From the NCBI RefSeq assembly GCF_028369105.1, contig NZ_JAQNDO010000001.1, positions 7,844,501-7,908,500 of the forward strand: a stretch of 64,000 bases of DNA, read 5' to 3'. The notes under the pieces were generated by a model. It saw only the letters and a list, made by a program, of their open reading frames with translations, did not search any database and was not told the DNA's origin. The position numbers and the translations under genes are program-made. Of the stretch, positions 18,252-26,218 are shown one piece after another (the first letter of the stretch is position 1; every line of letters begins with the position of its first letter). The stretch is from Polyangium mundeleinium (GTDB taxonomy: Bacteria > Myxococcota_A > Polyangia > Polyangiales > Polyangiaceae).

Positions 18252-19611
18252 TCGATCCCACGCCCCGCACGTCGTCATCGTGGACGACAAGCTCGAAATG
18301 GCCGAGATGCTCGCCGACGGCCTCGCCGAGCACGGTGTTTCGGCATTCGCCGTGGCCACGGGCAAGCAAGCCCTCGCGCGCATCGAGGCAGAGCCGGTCG
18401 ACGCGCTCGTGACGGACCTGCGCATGCCCGGAATGGACGGCATCGAGCTCTTGACCGCCGCGCGCCGCGCCGTGCCGGATCTGCCGGTGCTCGTGATGAC
18501 CGCCTATGGCGCCCTGGAGACCGCCATCGAATCGATCCGGCGCGGCGCCTACCATTACCTGACGAAACCCTTCAAGCTCGACGAGCTCGTCGTGTATCTG
18601 AACCGCGCCCTCGACGAGTCGCGCATCCGGCGCGAGGCCCGCACGCTCCGAAAGTCGCTGCGCGACGAGGCGACGAAGGCAGGCATCATCGCGCGGAGCC
18701 CCGCAATGCGCGCCGCGCTCGACGTGCTCGCCCGGGTGGCGCCGAGCGACGCGCCCGTGCTGCTCATGGGCCCCACGGGCGCGGGGAAAGGTCTGCTCGC
18801 CCGATATCTGCACGCCGAGAGCGGCCGCGCGCGGGGCCCCTTCATCACGGTCAATTGCGCCGCCCTGCCCGAGCCGCTGCTCGAAAGCGAGCTATTCGGC
18901 CACGCCAAGGGCGCATTCACCGGTGCAACCACGCGCCGCCTCGGTCTTTTCGCCGAAGCCGAAGGCGGCACCATGTTCCTCGACGAGATCGGCGAAATGG
19001 CGCCCTCCCTGCAAGCAAAGCTGCTCGACGTGCTCGAACGGCGCGTCGTCCGCCCCGTCGGCGCAACCAAGGAGGCGCCCATCGACGTGCGAATCGTCAC
19101 GGCCACACACCGCGACCTGCGCCGCCGCGTCGCCGAGGGGCTCTTTCGAGAGGATCTGCTCTACCGGCTCGACGTCGTCCCCGTCAACGTGCCCCCCCTG
19201 CGCGAGCGTCGCGAAGATCTCCCCGAGCTCGCCGCCGAGCTGCTCGCCAAAGCACGCGCACGCCACCCCACCTCCCACGTCGAGCGTCTCTCACGCGAGT
19301 GCATGCTCGCCATGCTCGCGTATCCCTGGCCCGGCAACGTACGCGAGCTCGCGCACGCCATGGAGCGTCTCGTATTGCTCGGCCACGGGCCCGAGGCGCA
19401 ATTCGCCGACGCAGCGTTGCCGCAAGCAGCCCCAGGAGAAGCACAAGGCCCCCATTTCGTCGGCCCCGTGCTGCCCCTGCGCGAAGTGCAGCAACGTTAC
19501 GCCCGCTGGGCCCTCGCCGAGCTCGGCAGCAACAAATCACGCACAGCCGATCGTCTGGGCATCGACGTCAAAACGCTCGCCAAATACCTCGCCGACGACG
19601 CGTCGGATTGA
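18244..19611 (+). CDS. NtrC-family sigma-54-dependent response regulator
   Basis: 455 residues with the full NtrC layout: receiver domain (VDDKLEMAEMLADGL; phospho-acceptor Asp58 in VTDLRMPGMDG; lysine in YHYLTKPF), AAA+ ATPase with Walker A GPTGAGKG, the sigma-54 contact loop GAFTGA, Walker B GGTMFLDEIGEM and the arginine-finger region LRERREDLPELA, and a C-terminal Fis-type helix-turn-helix (ELGSNKSRTADRLGIDVKTL). It must act on RpoN promoters. The four -24/-12 boxes with GGGAA-N3-TTCCC palindromes in this window are the natural candidates for its targets, including its own operon. Confidence 0.94.
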   Translation: MPDRSHAPHVVIVDDKLEMAEMLADGLAEHGVSAFAVATGKQALARIEAEPVDALVTDLRMPGMDGIELLTAARRAVPDLPVLVMTAYGALETAIESIRRGAYHYLTKPFKLDELVVYLNRALDESRIRREARTLRKSLRDEATKAGIIARSPAMRAALDVLARVAPSDAPVLLMGPTGAGKGLLARYLHAESGRARGPFITVNCAALPEPLLESELFGHAKGAFTGATTRRLGLFAEAEGGTMFLDEIGEMAPSLQAKLLDVLERRVVRPVGATKEAPIDVRIVTATHRDLRRRVAEGLFREDLLYRLDVVPVNVPPLRERREDLPELAAELLAKARARHPTSHVERLSRECMLAMLAYPWPGNVRELAHAMERLVLLGHGPEAQFADAALPQAAPGEAQGPHFVGPVLPLREVQQRYARWALAELGSNKSRTADRLGIDVKTLAKYLADDASD

Positions 19612-19624
19612 GCCGCATGCTGAA

Positions 19625-19971
19625 GGCGCGGAGCTGGGGCTTTGCCCCAGGCCCCACCGGGGCTGTCCGCCCCTGGACCCGGACCAGCGCAAGCGCTGGA
19701 CTCGGGGTCGATGAACTGCGCGGTGCGCAGTTCATCGAACAGCCGCTGGCAAGACCGCGAACGATCCTGCCAATCAAGGCCGCAGCGCTGCCGGTTCAAC
19801 TGGCAACGTTGGCGTCGCCAGGTTGAGACCCACCTCCAGGGTCTTGCCACCGGCCCATGGGAAGAACTGCGCACCGCGCAGTTCTTCCCCCTTCGGTCCA
19901 GGCCGTGCCTGGTCCGGGTCGAGGGGCGGACAGCCCCCGCGGGGTCCGGGGCAGAGCCCCGGCGCGACGCC
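19625..19971 (+). repeat. Dispersed nested-palindrome element, copy 1 (two inverted arms)
   Basis: Non-coding element of 347 bp directly after the NtrC-type gene. Two arms face each other, and each carries three hairpins in the same order from the outside in. H1: CTGGGGC/GCCCCAG left and CCGGGGC/GCCCCGG right. H2: CCAGCGC/GCGCTGG left and CCAGGC/GCCTGG right. H3 is a 31-bp palindrome, 19708-19738 with arm TCGATGAACTGCGC and 19859-19889 with arm GGGAAGAACTGCGC, each with a 3-nt loop. Stems differ between arms by paired changes. A spacer of about 90 bp separates the arms. No open frame with gene-like features was found. The remaining bases up to 20264 hold no recognised feature apart from the ribosome binding site of the next gene. 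Confidence 0.85.
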
Positions 19972-20264
19972 TGGACGAGCAGCCGCTTTCTCCGCTTCTT
20001 CCCTCTTGTCGCGGAAGCCATCGAGCGCGAGCGCTCGCGGACGGGAGGGGCTCGCCAAGGATTCGGCGAATGTCCCGCTTGTGCCGCAAACACGTGAAAC
20101 CGAAGGCTCGGATGCGGGCATCGGAGTCGGCGAAGCATAGGCGCGCGGTACCTCGAACAGCCGCCCAGCCGCACCGCTTGCCCCGGTCGATTCGCGGTTG
20201 TTCGCCCGTGCCGGCGCGTCGTAGAGCCCATCCCTATTTTGGCATATGCATTGAAAGGACCATC

Positions 20265-21740
20265 ATGTCGATTGTTCGAGCCATCCCGCGTTGGGTCGTG
20301 ACGGCCGGCGCCGCCGTGGCGGTCGTCCCCGCCTCGGCCGTCCCCGCACGGGCCGCGGACGGCGTGACGCCGTCCACGTTCTCCGCGTCGCTCGAGCCTG
20401 GGGAGCACGTCACCATTACGAAGACCGTCACCACGCCGGAGATCCTTCCCAAGCCGGACATCTACTTCCTGGCCGACACCACCGGGAGCATGACCCCGGT
20501 GCTCGAAAACGTCATCGCCAATGCCGAGACCATCCTGGCCGCGGTCGATGCCACCGCCAATGACCCGCGCTACGGCGCCGGCCAGTACCGGGACTTCCCG
20601 ACCGGCGGCGGCTTCGCCTATCGCAATGACGCCGCCATCCCGTCGACGGACGACAATGGCGCCGCCGCGCTGGCGGCCATCGGGGCGTGGACCGCGTCTG
20701 GCGGCGGCGACTTCCCGGAGGCGAACCTGTTCGCCCTGCACAAGCTGGTGACCGAGGCCGGCTTCCGGCCCGATTCGAGCGGGATCGTCGTCTGGTTTGG
20801 CGACGCTCCCGGACACGACCCCGTGTGCTCGGCGATCTCCGGCGAGGCGACCGTCACCGAGGCCTCCGTGATTGCGGAGCTGCAGGCCGCCAACATCCAG
20901 GTCATTGCCGTGTCCAGCACGACCGGTGTCCCCGACGGCCTTGATGGCGACCCCGTCGCCAGCTCGTCCGACTACGAAGTCTGCGGCAGCCCCGGCGGCA
21001 GCCCGGGACAGGCCACCCGCATCGCGAATGCCACCGGCGGGCTCGTGTTCAAGGACGTCGCGCCGGAAGATGTGGCGGACGCCATCCTGGCCGGTCTGGC
21101 CAGCCTGCCGGTGACCGTGACACCCACGGCGACCTGTGACAGTGGCTTGACCGCGACGTTCGACCCCGCGGAGGAGACGGTGCTCAGCGGCACCACCGTC
21201 ACGTTTGCCGAGACGCTGACGCTCGACGCGGGCGTGACCCACCCCGCCGCCCTGACGTGCACCGTGGACTTCCTCCTCAATGGCCTGTCGGCCGGCGCGG
21301 CGTTCGTCGAGACGAATACGATCCAGCCGATCCTCAACCAGCCACCGGTGTGCACGGGCGTCAGGGCCGGCCCGAGTGAGCTGTGGTCGCCGAACCACAA
21401 GTTCGTCACCGTCGTGCTGAGCGGCGCCACCGACCCCGACGGGGACGCGACCACCCTGACGATCACCGGGGTGACGCAGGACGAGGCGCTCAACGGCACC
21501 GGGGACGGCGACACCACGCCCGATGCCGCCTGGGTGAGCAACGCCGTCCGGGACCGGGTGAAGGTGCGGGCCGAGCGCAGCGGGGGCGGTGACGGCCGCG
21601 TCTATCGGATCTCGTTCACCGTCCGCGACGAGAACGGCGACACGTGCACCGGCACCACGAACGTCGGGGTCCCGCACGACCAGGGCCACGGCCCGGCCGT
21701 GGACACGACGTCGGTCGTCGTGAACTCGTTCGGGAGCTGA
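20265..21740 (+). CDS. Secreted protein with von Willebrand factor A domain
   Basis: 491 residues. The signal peptide (RAIPRWVVTAGAAVAVVPAS, cleavage near ARA-AD) shows export. A VWA domain spans about residues 65-285 with a MIDAS-type motif DTTGSM, followed by a Gly-rich region and an ATGGLVFKDV segment as in integrin-beta-like VWA proteins. After it come a short Cys-containing beta domain (TVTPTATCDSGLTATFDP) and a C-terminal region with PPVCTGVRAGPSELWSPNHK and DPDGDATTLTITGV, resembling extracellular beta-sandwich repeats. The ATG has an AAAGGA site 5 nt upstream (20254-20259). It stands alone between a repeat element and an opposing gene. Probably binds a ligand through a metal ion at the cell surface; the partner is unknown. 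Confidence 0.82.
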   Translation: MSIVRAIPRWVVTAGAAVAVVPASAVPARAADGVTPSTFSASLEPGEHVTITKTVTTPEILPKPDIYFLADTTGSMTPVLENVIANAETILAAVDATANDPRYGAGQYRDFPTGGGFAYRNDAAIPSTDDNGAAALAAIGAWTASGGGDFPEANLFALHKLVTEAGFRPDSSGIVVWFGDAPGHDPVCSAISGEATVTEASVIAELQAANIQVIAVSSTTGVPDGLDGDPVASSSDYEVCGSPGGSPGQATRIANATGGLVFKDVAPEDVADAILAGLASLPVTVTPTATCDSGLTATFDPAEETVLSGTTVTFAETLTLDAGVTHPAALTCTVDFLLNGLSAGAAFVETNTIQPILNQPPVCTGVRAGPSELWSPNHKFVTVVLSGATDPDGDATTLTITGVTQDEALNGTGDGDTTPDAAWVSNAVRDRVKVRAERSGGGDGRVYRISFTVRDENGDTCTGTTNVGVPHDQGHGPAVDTTSVVVNSFGS

Positions 21741-21786
21741 TGGATCCTGCGTGCCGGTGGCGTCCCGCGTGACGGCGCTCGAGGGT

Positions 21787-23133
21787 CTACGACGGAGACC
21801 TCGCCCCTTTCGACCCGAGCTGCCGGATCGCAAAGCCGAGGCCATCGCGCAACGTCGCCAGCGTGCGCACGCGCGACAAATCGAGGCCGAGGGAAATCAT
21901 CGTTTGCGCCACGGTCGGCCGGATTCCGGTGATGATTCCTTCTGCGCCGAGGAGCCGCACGGCGCTGAGGATGTTCAGCATGTGCGCGGCGGTCGCCGTG
22001 TCGACGACTTCGACGCCTGTCAGGTCGAGGATCGCGAAGCGCGATTGTGTGCGGGCGACGGCGGCGAGCAGGTCGTCCGTCACCCGCGCGGCGCGGCGGC
22101 TATCGACGACGCCCACCATGGGCAGCGTGAGCACGTGATCCCATACCTGGATGATCGGCGTCTCCAGATTGAGGATCACCTCCTGCTGCCGCTGGATCAG
22201 GGCGAGCTTCCCCTCCAGCTCCAGCTTGGCCTTGTGGGGCTCGGTCACGTTCACGCTCATGCCGATCACGCCCGAGATGCGCTTGTCTTCCTCGGCGACG
22301 GGGACCATCCAGTGCTCCCAGATGACCCCTTCCCCATCGTCGATGACATGAACGTGGTTGCCTGCGAGCGCGCGTTGCAGGTGGTCACCGGAATAGATCT
22401 CGAAGAAATTCTGCCCGACGAGTTGTCCCCGCGTGAGGCCCGCCGATTCCACGCCGCGGCCGTCGTGGAAGGTGCAGATTCCTTTGTCGTCGATGGCCCA
22501 GACGACCACGTCCAGGTTGTCGAGGAACCCCTGGAGGATCCGCGCGAGCCGGAGCCTGTCCTTTTCCGCGGCGATGCGTTGTGCGTCGGCATTTCGCCGA
22601 CGCTCCCGCTCGGCCTCGTATCGTTTCCGCACGCCGACGTCGCCGAACACGACCACGGCGCCCAGGAGCTCGCCGTCCTTGTCACGAATGGGCCGGCCGG
22701 ACACCGACAGGGATACGCCCTCCGGCAGCGCCTCGCTCCGCGCGAGCATCCCCACGCCTTCCGTGATCTCGCCTCGGAGGGCTCGTTGCAGGGGAAACTC
22801 GCTCGACGGGAACGGGGTCACGCCGTCCGGGAGAAAGACGTGATAGGTGTCCGCCCAATCCGCGGGCTGGAGGTGGGCCAAGCCTGCCCCGAGCATCTTC
22901 GTCGCCGCGTCATTGCAGTGGACGAGCCTGCCCTCGTGGTCGGAGATGATGACGGCGTCGGCGAGATCTCGAAACGCCGCCCGGAGGACCGCGAGCTCGC
23001 CCTCCGGGTCGGGCGCGCGCTCCTCACGCGGCGGGCCGTCCCCGGCCGGTGCTGTCGCGGCGAGGCGCGCCGAAAGCTCGGCGACCTGCGCGCGGAGCGC
23101 CGCGCATTCCTCTTCCAACCCAGGGTGCGACAT
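21787..23133 (-). CDS. PAS-PAS-STAS signalling protein (RsbR-like)
   Basis: 448 residues, no membrane segment. A short coiled coil at the N-terminus (ALRAQVAELSARLAA) leads to PAS 1 (about 45-155, with ISDHEGRLVHCNDAA and GRPIRDKDGELLGAVVVFGD), a linker helix, PAS 2 (about 185-295, with WAIDDKGICTFHDGRG), and a C-terminal STAS domain (about 325-440) containing DLTGVEVVDTATAAHMLNI, close to the RsbR/stressosome consensus around the phosphorylated Thr/Ser. Such proteins relay a sensed signal by partner switching. No kinase or anti-sigma partner is encoded next to it here. It is convergent with the VWA gene. Confidence 0.88.
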   Translation of the reverse strand: MSHPGLEEECAALRAQVAELSARLAATAPAGDGPPREERAPDPEGELAVLRAAFRDLADAVIISDHEGRLVHCNDAATKMLGAGLAHLQPADWADTYHVFLPDGVTPFPSSEFPLQRALRGEITEGVGMLARSEALPEGVSLSVSGRPIRDKDGELLGAVVVFGDVGVRKRYEAERERRRNADAQRIAAEKDRLRLARILQGFLDNLDVVVWAIDDKGICTFHDGRGVESAGLTRGQLVGQNFFEIYSGDHLQRALAGNHVHVIDDGEGVIWEHWMVPVAEEDKRISGVIGMSVNVTEPHKAKLELEGKLALIQRQQEVILNLETPIIQVWDHVLTLPMVGVVDSRRAARVTDDLLAAVARTQSRFAILDLTGVEVVDTATAAHMLNILSAVRLLGAEGIITGIRPTVAQTMISLGLDLSRVRTLATLRDGLGFAIRQLGSKGARSPS

Positions 23134-23273
23134 GACATCTTTCCTCGTGCCCCGGGATGGATCGTCGTGGGCACATAAGCCTTTGACGATAGCAGCCGAT
23201 TTCCTGGATCGTCAACGTGACGGGGGTGCCAGAAGCGTGCCTGCGCCGCGGTTTTCCGCCTTCGGAGCGCGGG

Positions 23274-23867
23274 TCACTTCGGCGCGGCGGCGTTCACGGT
23301 TCCGGCCTCGGCGGGCTTCTGCGCCTTGGCGGCCTCTTCGGCGACCTTTTTGAGGTTGCCGAGGCCATTCTCGAAGTCCTTCCCGATCATCGCGTCCATG
23401 TCCATGAACAGGCAAAACATCTTCCCGATGAAGTCGTTCTCGCCGCTCATGAACCAGGTGATCTTCGTGTCGTTCCCTGCCGCCTCGACCTTGAATCCAT
23501 TGTCGGTCTTGGACGCGAACGGCTTCAGGAATTCGAGCTTGATGTCCAGGCGCTCGTTCGGCTTGATGGCGGCGATCGTCATCCGGCCCGCGCCGACGTC
23601 GTCGTTTCCTTCCCATTCGTAGACGGCGCCGACCTCGCCTTGCGTGCCGCCGAACGTCGTCTTCATGTTGGGATCGAGCTTCGCCCAGGGCGACCAGGCC
23701 TCCCACGTCCGAAAGTCCTTGACCCGGTTGAACACGAGGTCCACCGGCGCCGCGATGGTGGCGTGGCGCTCGACCTGATACGCGGACGGGCGCGTCGCGA
23801 CCACGATCAAGAACACGACGATCACGGCCGCGAGACCGAGCCCCACGCGAATGGCGACCTTTTTCAA
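23274..23867 (-). CDS. SRPBCC-family protein with N-terminal membrane anchor
   Basis: 197 residues. The start is TTG at 23867, set by a GGGAGG ribosome binding site 5 nt upstream. An N-terminal helix (VGLGLAAVIVVFLIVVA) is followed by a START/polyketide-cyclase-like domain (YQVERHATIAAPVDLVFNRV, DFRTWEAWSPWAKLDPNMK, GAVYEWEGNDDVGAGRMTI). Such domains bind hydrophobic ligands; the ligand cannot be told. The C-terminus is Ala/Lys/Glu rich. The ribosome binding site lies in one arm of a long palindrome that also covers the predicted -10, so expression is probably controlled by a repressor. Confidence 0.85.
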   Translation of the reverse strand: MKKVAIRVGLGLAAVIVVFLIVVATRPSAYQVERHATIAAPVDLVFNRVKDFRTWEAWSPWAKLDPNMKTTFGGTQGEVGAVYEWEGNDDVGAGRMTIAAIKPNERLDIKLEFLKPFASKTDNGFKVEAAGNDTKITWFMSGENDFIGKMFCLFMDMDAMIGKDFENGLGNLKKVAEEAAKAQKPAEAGTVNAAAPK

Positions 23868-23872
23868 TGAAA

Positions 23873-23909
23873 CCTCCCTCTGTCGGACAAACCGTCCTAC
23901 AGAGGGAGG
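23873..23909. promoter_or_regulatory. Long palindrome, candidate repressor operator over promoter and ribosome binding site
   Basis: Arms of 16 bp (CCTCCCTCTGTCGGAC at 23873-23888 and the complement of CCTCCCTCTGTAGGAC at 23894-23909) with one mismatch and a 5-bp centre. The inner core has the look of a TetR-type operator. The proximal arm contains the GGGAGG ribosome binding site of the SRPBCC gene, the distal arm the predicted -10. Confidence 0.6.
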
Positions 23910-23922
23910 GTAGACGCGTCAA
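23894..23922 (-). promoter_or_regulatory. Predicted sigma-70-type promoter of the SRPBCC gene
   Basis: Minus strand: -35 TTGACG (23922-23917), 17-nt spacer, -10 TAGGAC (23899-23894). The -10 is a weak match. The box lies inside and beside the palindrome at 23873-23909, with transcription predicted to begin within it. Confidence 0.4.
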
Positions 23923-23976
23923 GAATGGAAACGCCCACGCCGATGCCGCGCAGGTTCGTCCCGGTAAAACGACGCG

Positions 23977-25038
23977 TCAGCCGACCGACGCTCCGCTCCC
24001 CCCGCGGCGAAGCCGGCGTCGCCTCCCCTCGGCCCACGCCCGCAGCGCGAAACGAAGGGGATGGCCGCCGGTGAGCGCCGACGCCACGTCCCACAACGCA
24101 ACGATTTCACTCGTGCCACGCGGACGGACGAACCAGACCGGCTCCCATGCGTCCGGCGCGAAGCGGGCGCGGAATGCGCGCAGGCCCTCGAAATCGTAGA
24201 TGTCGTGCCCGAGGCGCCGCAGGATCTGCAATCCCTGCGGCAAGGGCCCCGCGAGCGGGACGAGGCCCATCGTGACCCGCCTGCACGAAGCGCCCGCGAG
24301 CCCCCGCATCGCCGCGTCCACGAGGAGCTCGACCGTCCCGTTCGGCGCGTCGTCCGCGCGGAGAATGTCCTCGAAAAACCAGCCGCCCCGGCCGGGCACC
24401 GGCACCGCCACGAGCACGGCGACCAGACGCTCGCCCCGCTCGGCGACGACGTAAAGCCGCTCGGAGGGCCTGAAAAAGAGGTCCACCGAGAGCAAAAACC
24501 CCAAGGGGCCGCCCCTCCTCCCCGCGAGCCAGCGCGCCGAGAGCGCCTCGATGGCCGCGCCGAGCGCGCCCCCGAGCTCCTCCACCCGGGCGACACGCGC
24601 CCGCACGCCCTTGGCGCGCGCGCGGCGGATCTGCTCGCGCAAACTCCTGCGCCCGGCGAGCACCCGATCCCATTGCAGCGGATCCCAAACCGGCTGCCGG
24701 CCGAGGGGCAATCGCTCGAAGAAGCCGTCACGCGGAAACTCCTCGACCGCGCAGAACCCGGCGCGTCGCCCCGCCCTGCGCGCCGCCTGCACGAATGCGC
24801 GCGCGACGCGCCCCGTCTGCTCGGGCACGCAAAGCGGCGAGCCGACCGCGAGCCACGCCTGGCCCGTGTCCGCGAAGGCGACCCAGGCCCCCGCGCCGTC
24901 GCTCCATGCGCGCATCCCGGGCGCGAGGGACTGGAACGCCACCGTCTCGCGGCCGAAGCAAAACACGGCCTCGGCGAGCGTGGACGGCGTGGGGGCGCGC
25001 GGGAGGGGCGGCGCCGGGGGATCGACGCCGGGGATCAT
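23977..25038 (-). CDS. DUF2156 protein, phosphatidylglycerol lysyltransferase C-terminal domain family
   Basis: 353 residues, no membrane helices. It resembles the soluble GNAT-like domain of MprF-type aminoacyl-lipid transferases: AVFCFGRETVAFQSLAPGM, WVAFADTGQAWLAVGSPLC, LREQIRRARAKGVRARV, FFRPSERLYVVAERGERLV and the C-terminal VTMGLVPLAGPLPQGLQILR with LGHDIYDFEGLRAFRARFAP. The membrane flippase part is absent, so whether it modifies lipids or another substrate is open. The ATG overlaps the stop of the MarR gene as ATGA, making this a two-gene coupled operon. Confidence 0.82.
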   Translation of the reverse strand: MIPGVDPPAPPLPRAPTPSTLAEAVFCFGRETVAFQSLAPGMRAWSDGAGAWVAFADTGQAWLAVGSPLCVPEQTGRVARAFVQAARRAGRRAGFCAVEEFPRDGFFERLPLGRQPVWDPLQWDRVLAGRRSLREQIRRARAKGVRARVARVEELGGALGAAIEALSARWLAGRRGGPLGFLLSVDLFFRPSERLYVVAERGERLVAVLVAVPVPGRGGWFFEDILRADDAPNGTVELLVDAAMRGLAGASCRRVTMGLVPLAGPLPQGLQILRRLGHDIYDFEGLRAFRARFAPDAWEPVWFVRPRGTSEIVALWDVASALTGGHPLRFALRAWAEGRRRRLRRGGSGASVG

Positions 25039-25556
25039 GCCTTCCGCCGGCGCGGGCGGGCTGGCTCCGGTTCGAAGAACATGGGCGCGGGCTCCTCGGG
25101 CGCGCCCATGGCGGTGGCCATGTGCGCGAGGCCCCGCGTGAGCGCCGCGAGCTCGTCCGCGGGCAGGGCGGTGAGCGCGGCGATGAGCTTGAGCTGGACA
25201 GGCGGTGGGGTCTCGCGGAGCAGGGTGCTGCCGGCGGGGGTGATGACGACCTCGGCGCGGCGCGCGTCGTCCGGCGAGACGTGGCGCGCGGCGAGGCCAC
25301 GCTGGACGAGGCGCGCGACCACGACGGAGACGGAGCTCGGGTCGGTGGAGGTGCGGGCCGCGAGCTCGGCGATGGAGAAACGCTTGCCGCTCGCGAGCTC
25401 GCCGAGGACGAAGAGCTGCGCCCCGCTCACGCCGTGCGCCTTTTCCACGGCCGTCGACGAGAGCCGAAGCGCCCGCACAACGTGGCGGAGGGCGTCGAGC
25501 GCCGCAGTCACCTCGGGGTTCCCGGCGGAGGCCGGATCCGATCCATGGGAGCCCAT
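25035..25556 (-). CDS. MarR-family transcriptional regulator
   Basis: 173 residues. A winged-helix core (about 45-115) reads VSGAQLFVLGELASGKRFSI, then ELAARTSTDPSSVSVVVARL as the recognition helix, and VSPDDARRAEVVITPAGSTLL as the wing, followed by a helical dimerisation region. The C-terminus is Pro/Arg rich. The ATG at 25556 is the only one giving a normal MarR length; the open frame upstream runs into repeat sequence. It is first in a coupled pair with the DUF2156 gene and may control that operon. Confidence 0.88.
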   Translation of the reverse strand: MGSHGSDPASAGNPEVTAALDALRHVVRALRLSSTAVEKAHGVSGAQLFVLGELASGKRFSIAELAARTSTDPSSVSVVVARLVQRGLAARHVSPDDARRAEVVITPAGSTLLRETPPPVQLKLIAALTALPADELAALTRGLAHMATAMGAPEEPAPMFFEPEPARPRRRKA

Positions 25557-25614
25557 GCTTTTGCTGAACAGCGTAGAGCCGGACGGACCCTCCCGCAACG
25601 GTGTCTGTCCCGAA

Positions 25615-25770
25615 GGCGCCGCGCCGGGGCGCTGCCCCGGTCCCCGCGGGGGCTGTCCGCCCCTCGACCCGGACCAGGCACGGCCTGGACCGAGGGGGAA
25701 GAACTGCGCGATGCGCAGTTCTTCCAACGGGCCGGTGGCAAGACCAGGGACCAGGTTGCCAGTTGAAAAG
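25615..25770 (+). repeat. Dispersed nested-palindrome element, copy 3, left arm
   Basis: One arm of the repeat family, pointing right. H1 CCGGGGC/GCCCCGG (loop GCT), the CCGCGGGGGCTGTCCGCCCC segment, H2 (arms CCAGGC and GCCTGG), then H3 at 25697-25725 (arm GGAAGAACTGCGC with loop GAT). It continues into spacer sequence containing GGTTGCCAGTTGAA, also present in copy 1. Its partner arm lies 1.05 kb away at 26825-27004 in opposite orientation. The stretch 25557-25614 before it holds nothing recognised apart from the MarR gene's upstream region. Confidence 0.83.
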
Positions 25771-25825
25771 GCAGCAGGAAGGTCGCGAGGCGCTCCAAAG
25801 GCCGTTCCGATCACCCGGCATTGCG

Positions 25826-26170
25826 ATCGCTCCCCCTCCAAGCACGCCTCCAGACGCCGGGACCTCGCTTCGCTCCCCCTCCAACCGCTCCTCCAGACGC
25901 CGGGACCTCGCTTCGCTCCCGCTCCAAGCCTTTCTCCAGACGCCGGGACCTCGCTTCGCTCCCCCTCCAACCGCTCCTCCGGACGCTCGGACCTGTTGTT
26001 GCTCCCGCTCCAACCGCTCCTCCAGACGCCGGGACCCCGCTTCGCTCCCGCTCCAAGCCTTTCTCCAGACGCTCGGACCTGTCGTTGCTCCCACGCCAAG
26101 CGTTCCTCCAGACGCCGGGACCCCGCTTCGCTCCCGCTCCAAGCCTTTCTCCAGACGCCCGGACCCCTCT
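25826..26170. repeat. 43-bp minisatellite, eight tandem copies
   Basis: The motif CAGACG (CGGACG once) recurs at 25851, 25894, 25937, 25980, 26023, 26066, 26109 and 26152, exactly 43 bp each time. Each unit has the form CTCCAGACGCCGGGACC, then CGCTTCGCTCCC, then a CTCCAAGCC or CTCCAACCG variant block. Units alternate between variants, and two carry a TGTTGTT/TGTCGTT version of the middle. 43 is not a multiple of 3, so open frames through the array cycle through all frames; it is treated as non-coding. It ends about 50 bp before the HAD gene. Confidence 0.9.
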
Positions 26171-26218
26171 TCGGCGCCTCCCCTTCCCCGCCCCGCCCCC
26201 CGCTGCCATCCTCCCGCC

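Noticed and set aside
20237-20252. Sigma-54 promoter before the VWA gene (TTGGCATATGCATTG)
   Set aside because: GG and the next GC are 5 nt apart, not 10, and there is no GGGAA-N3-TTCCC palindrome nearby.
25826-26170. CRISPR array
   Set aside because: Units are contiguous with no unique spacers, and no cas genes are seen.
25601-26218. N-terminal extension of the HAD open frame through the repeat arm and minisatellite
   Set aside because: The 43-bp period makes all frames open and produces a repetitive Ser/Pro/Arg peptide without similarity; the HAD family N-terminus starts at 26219.
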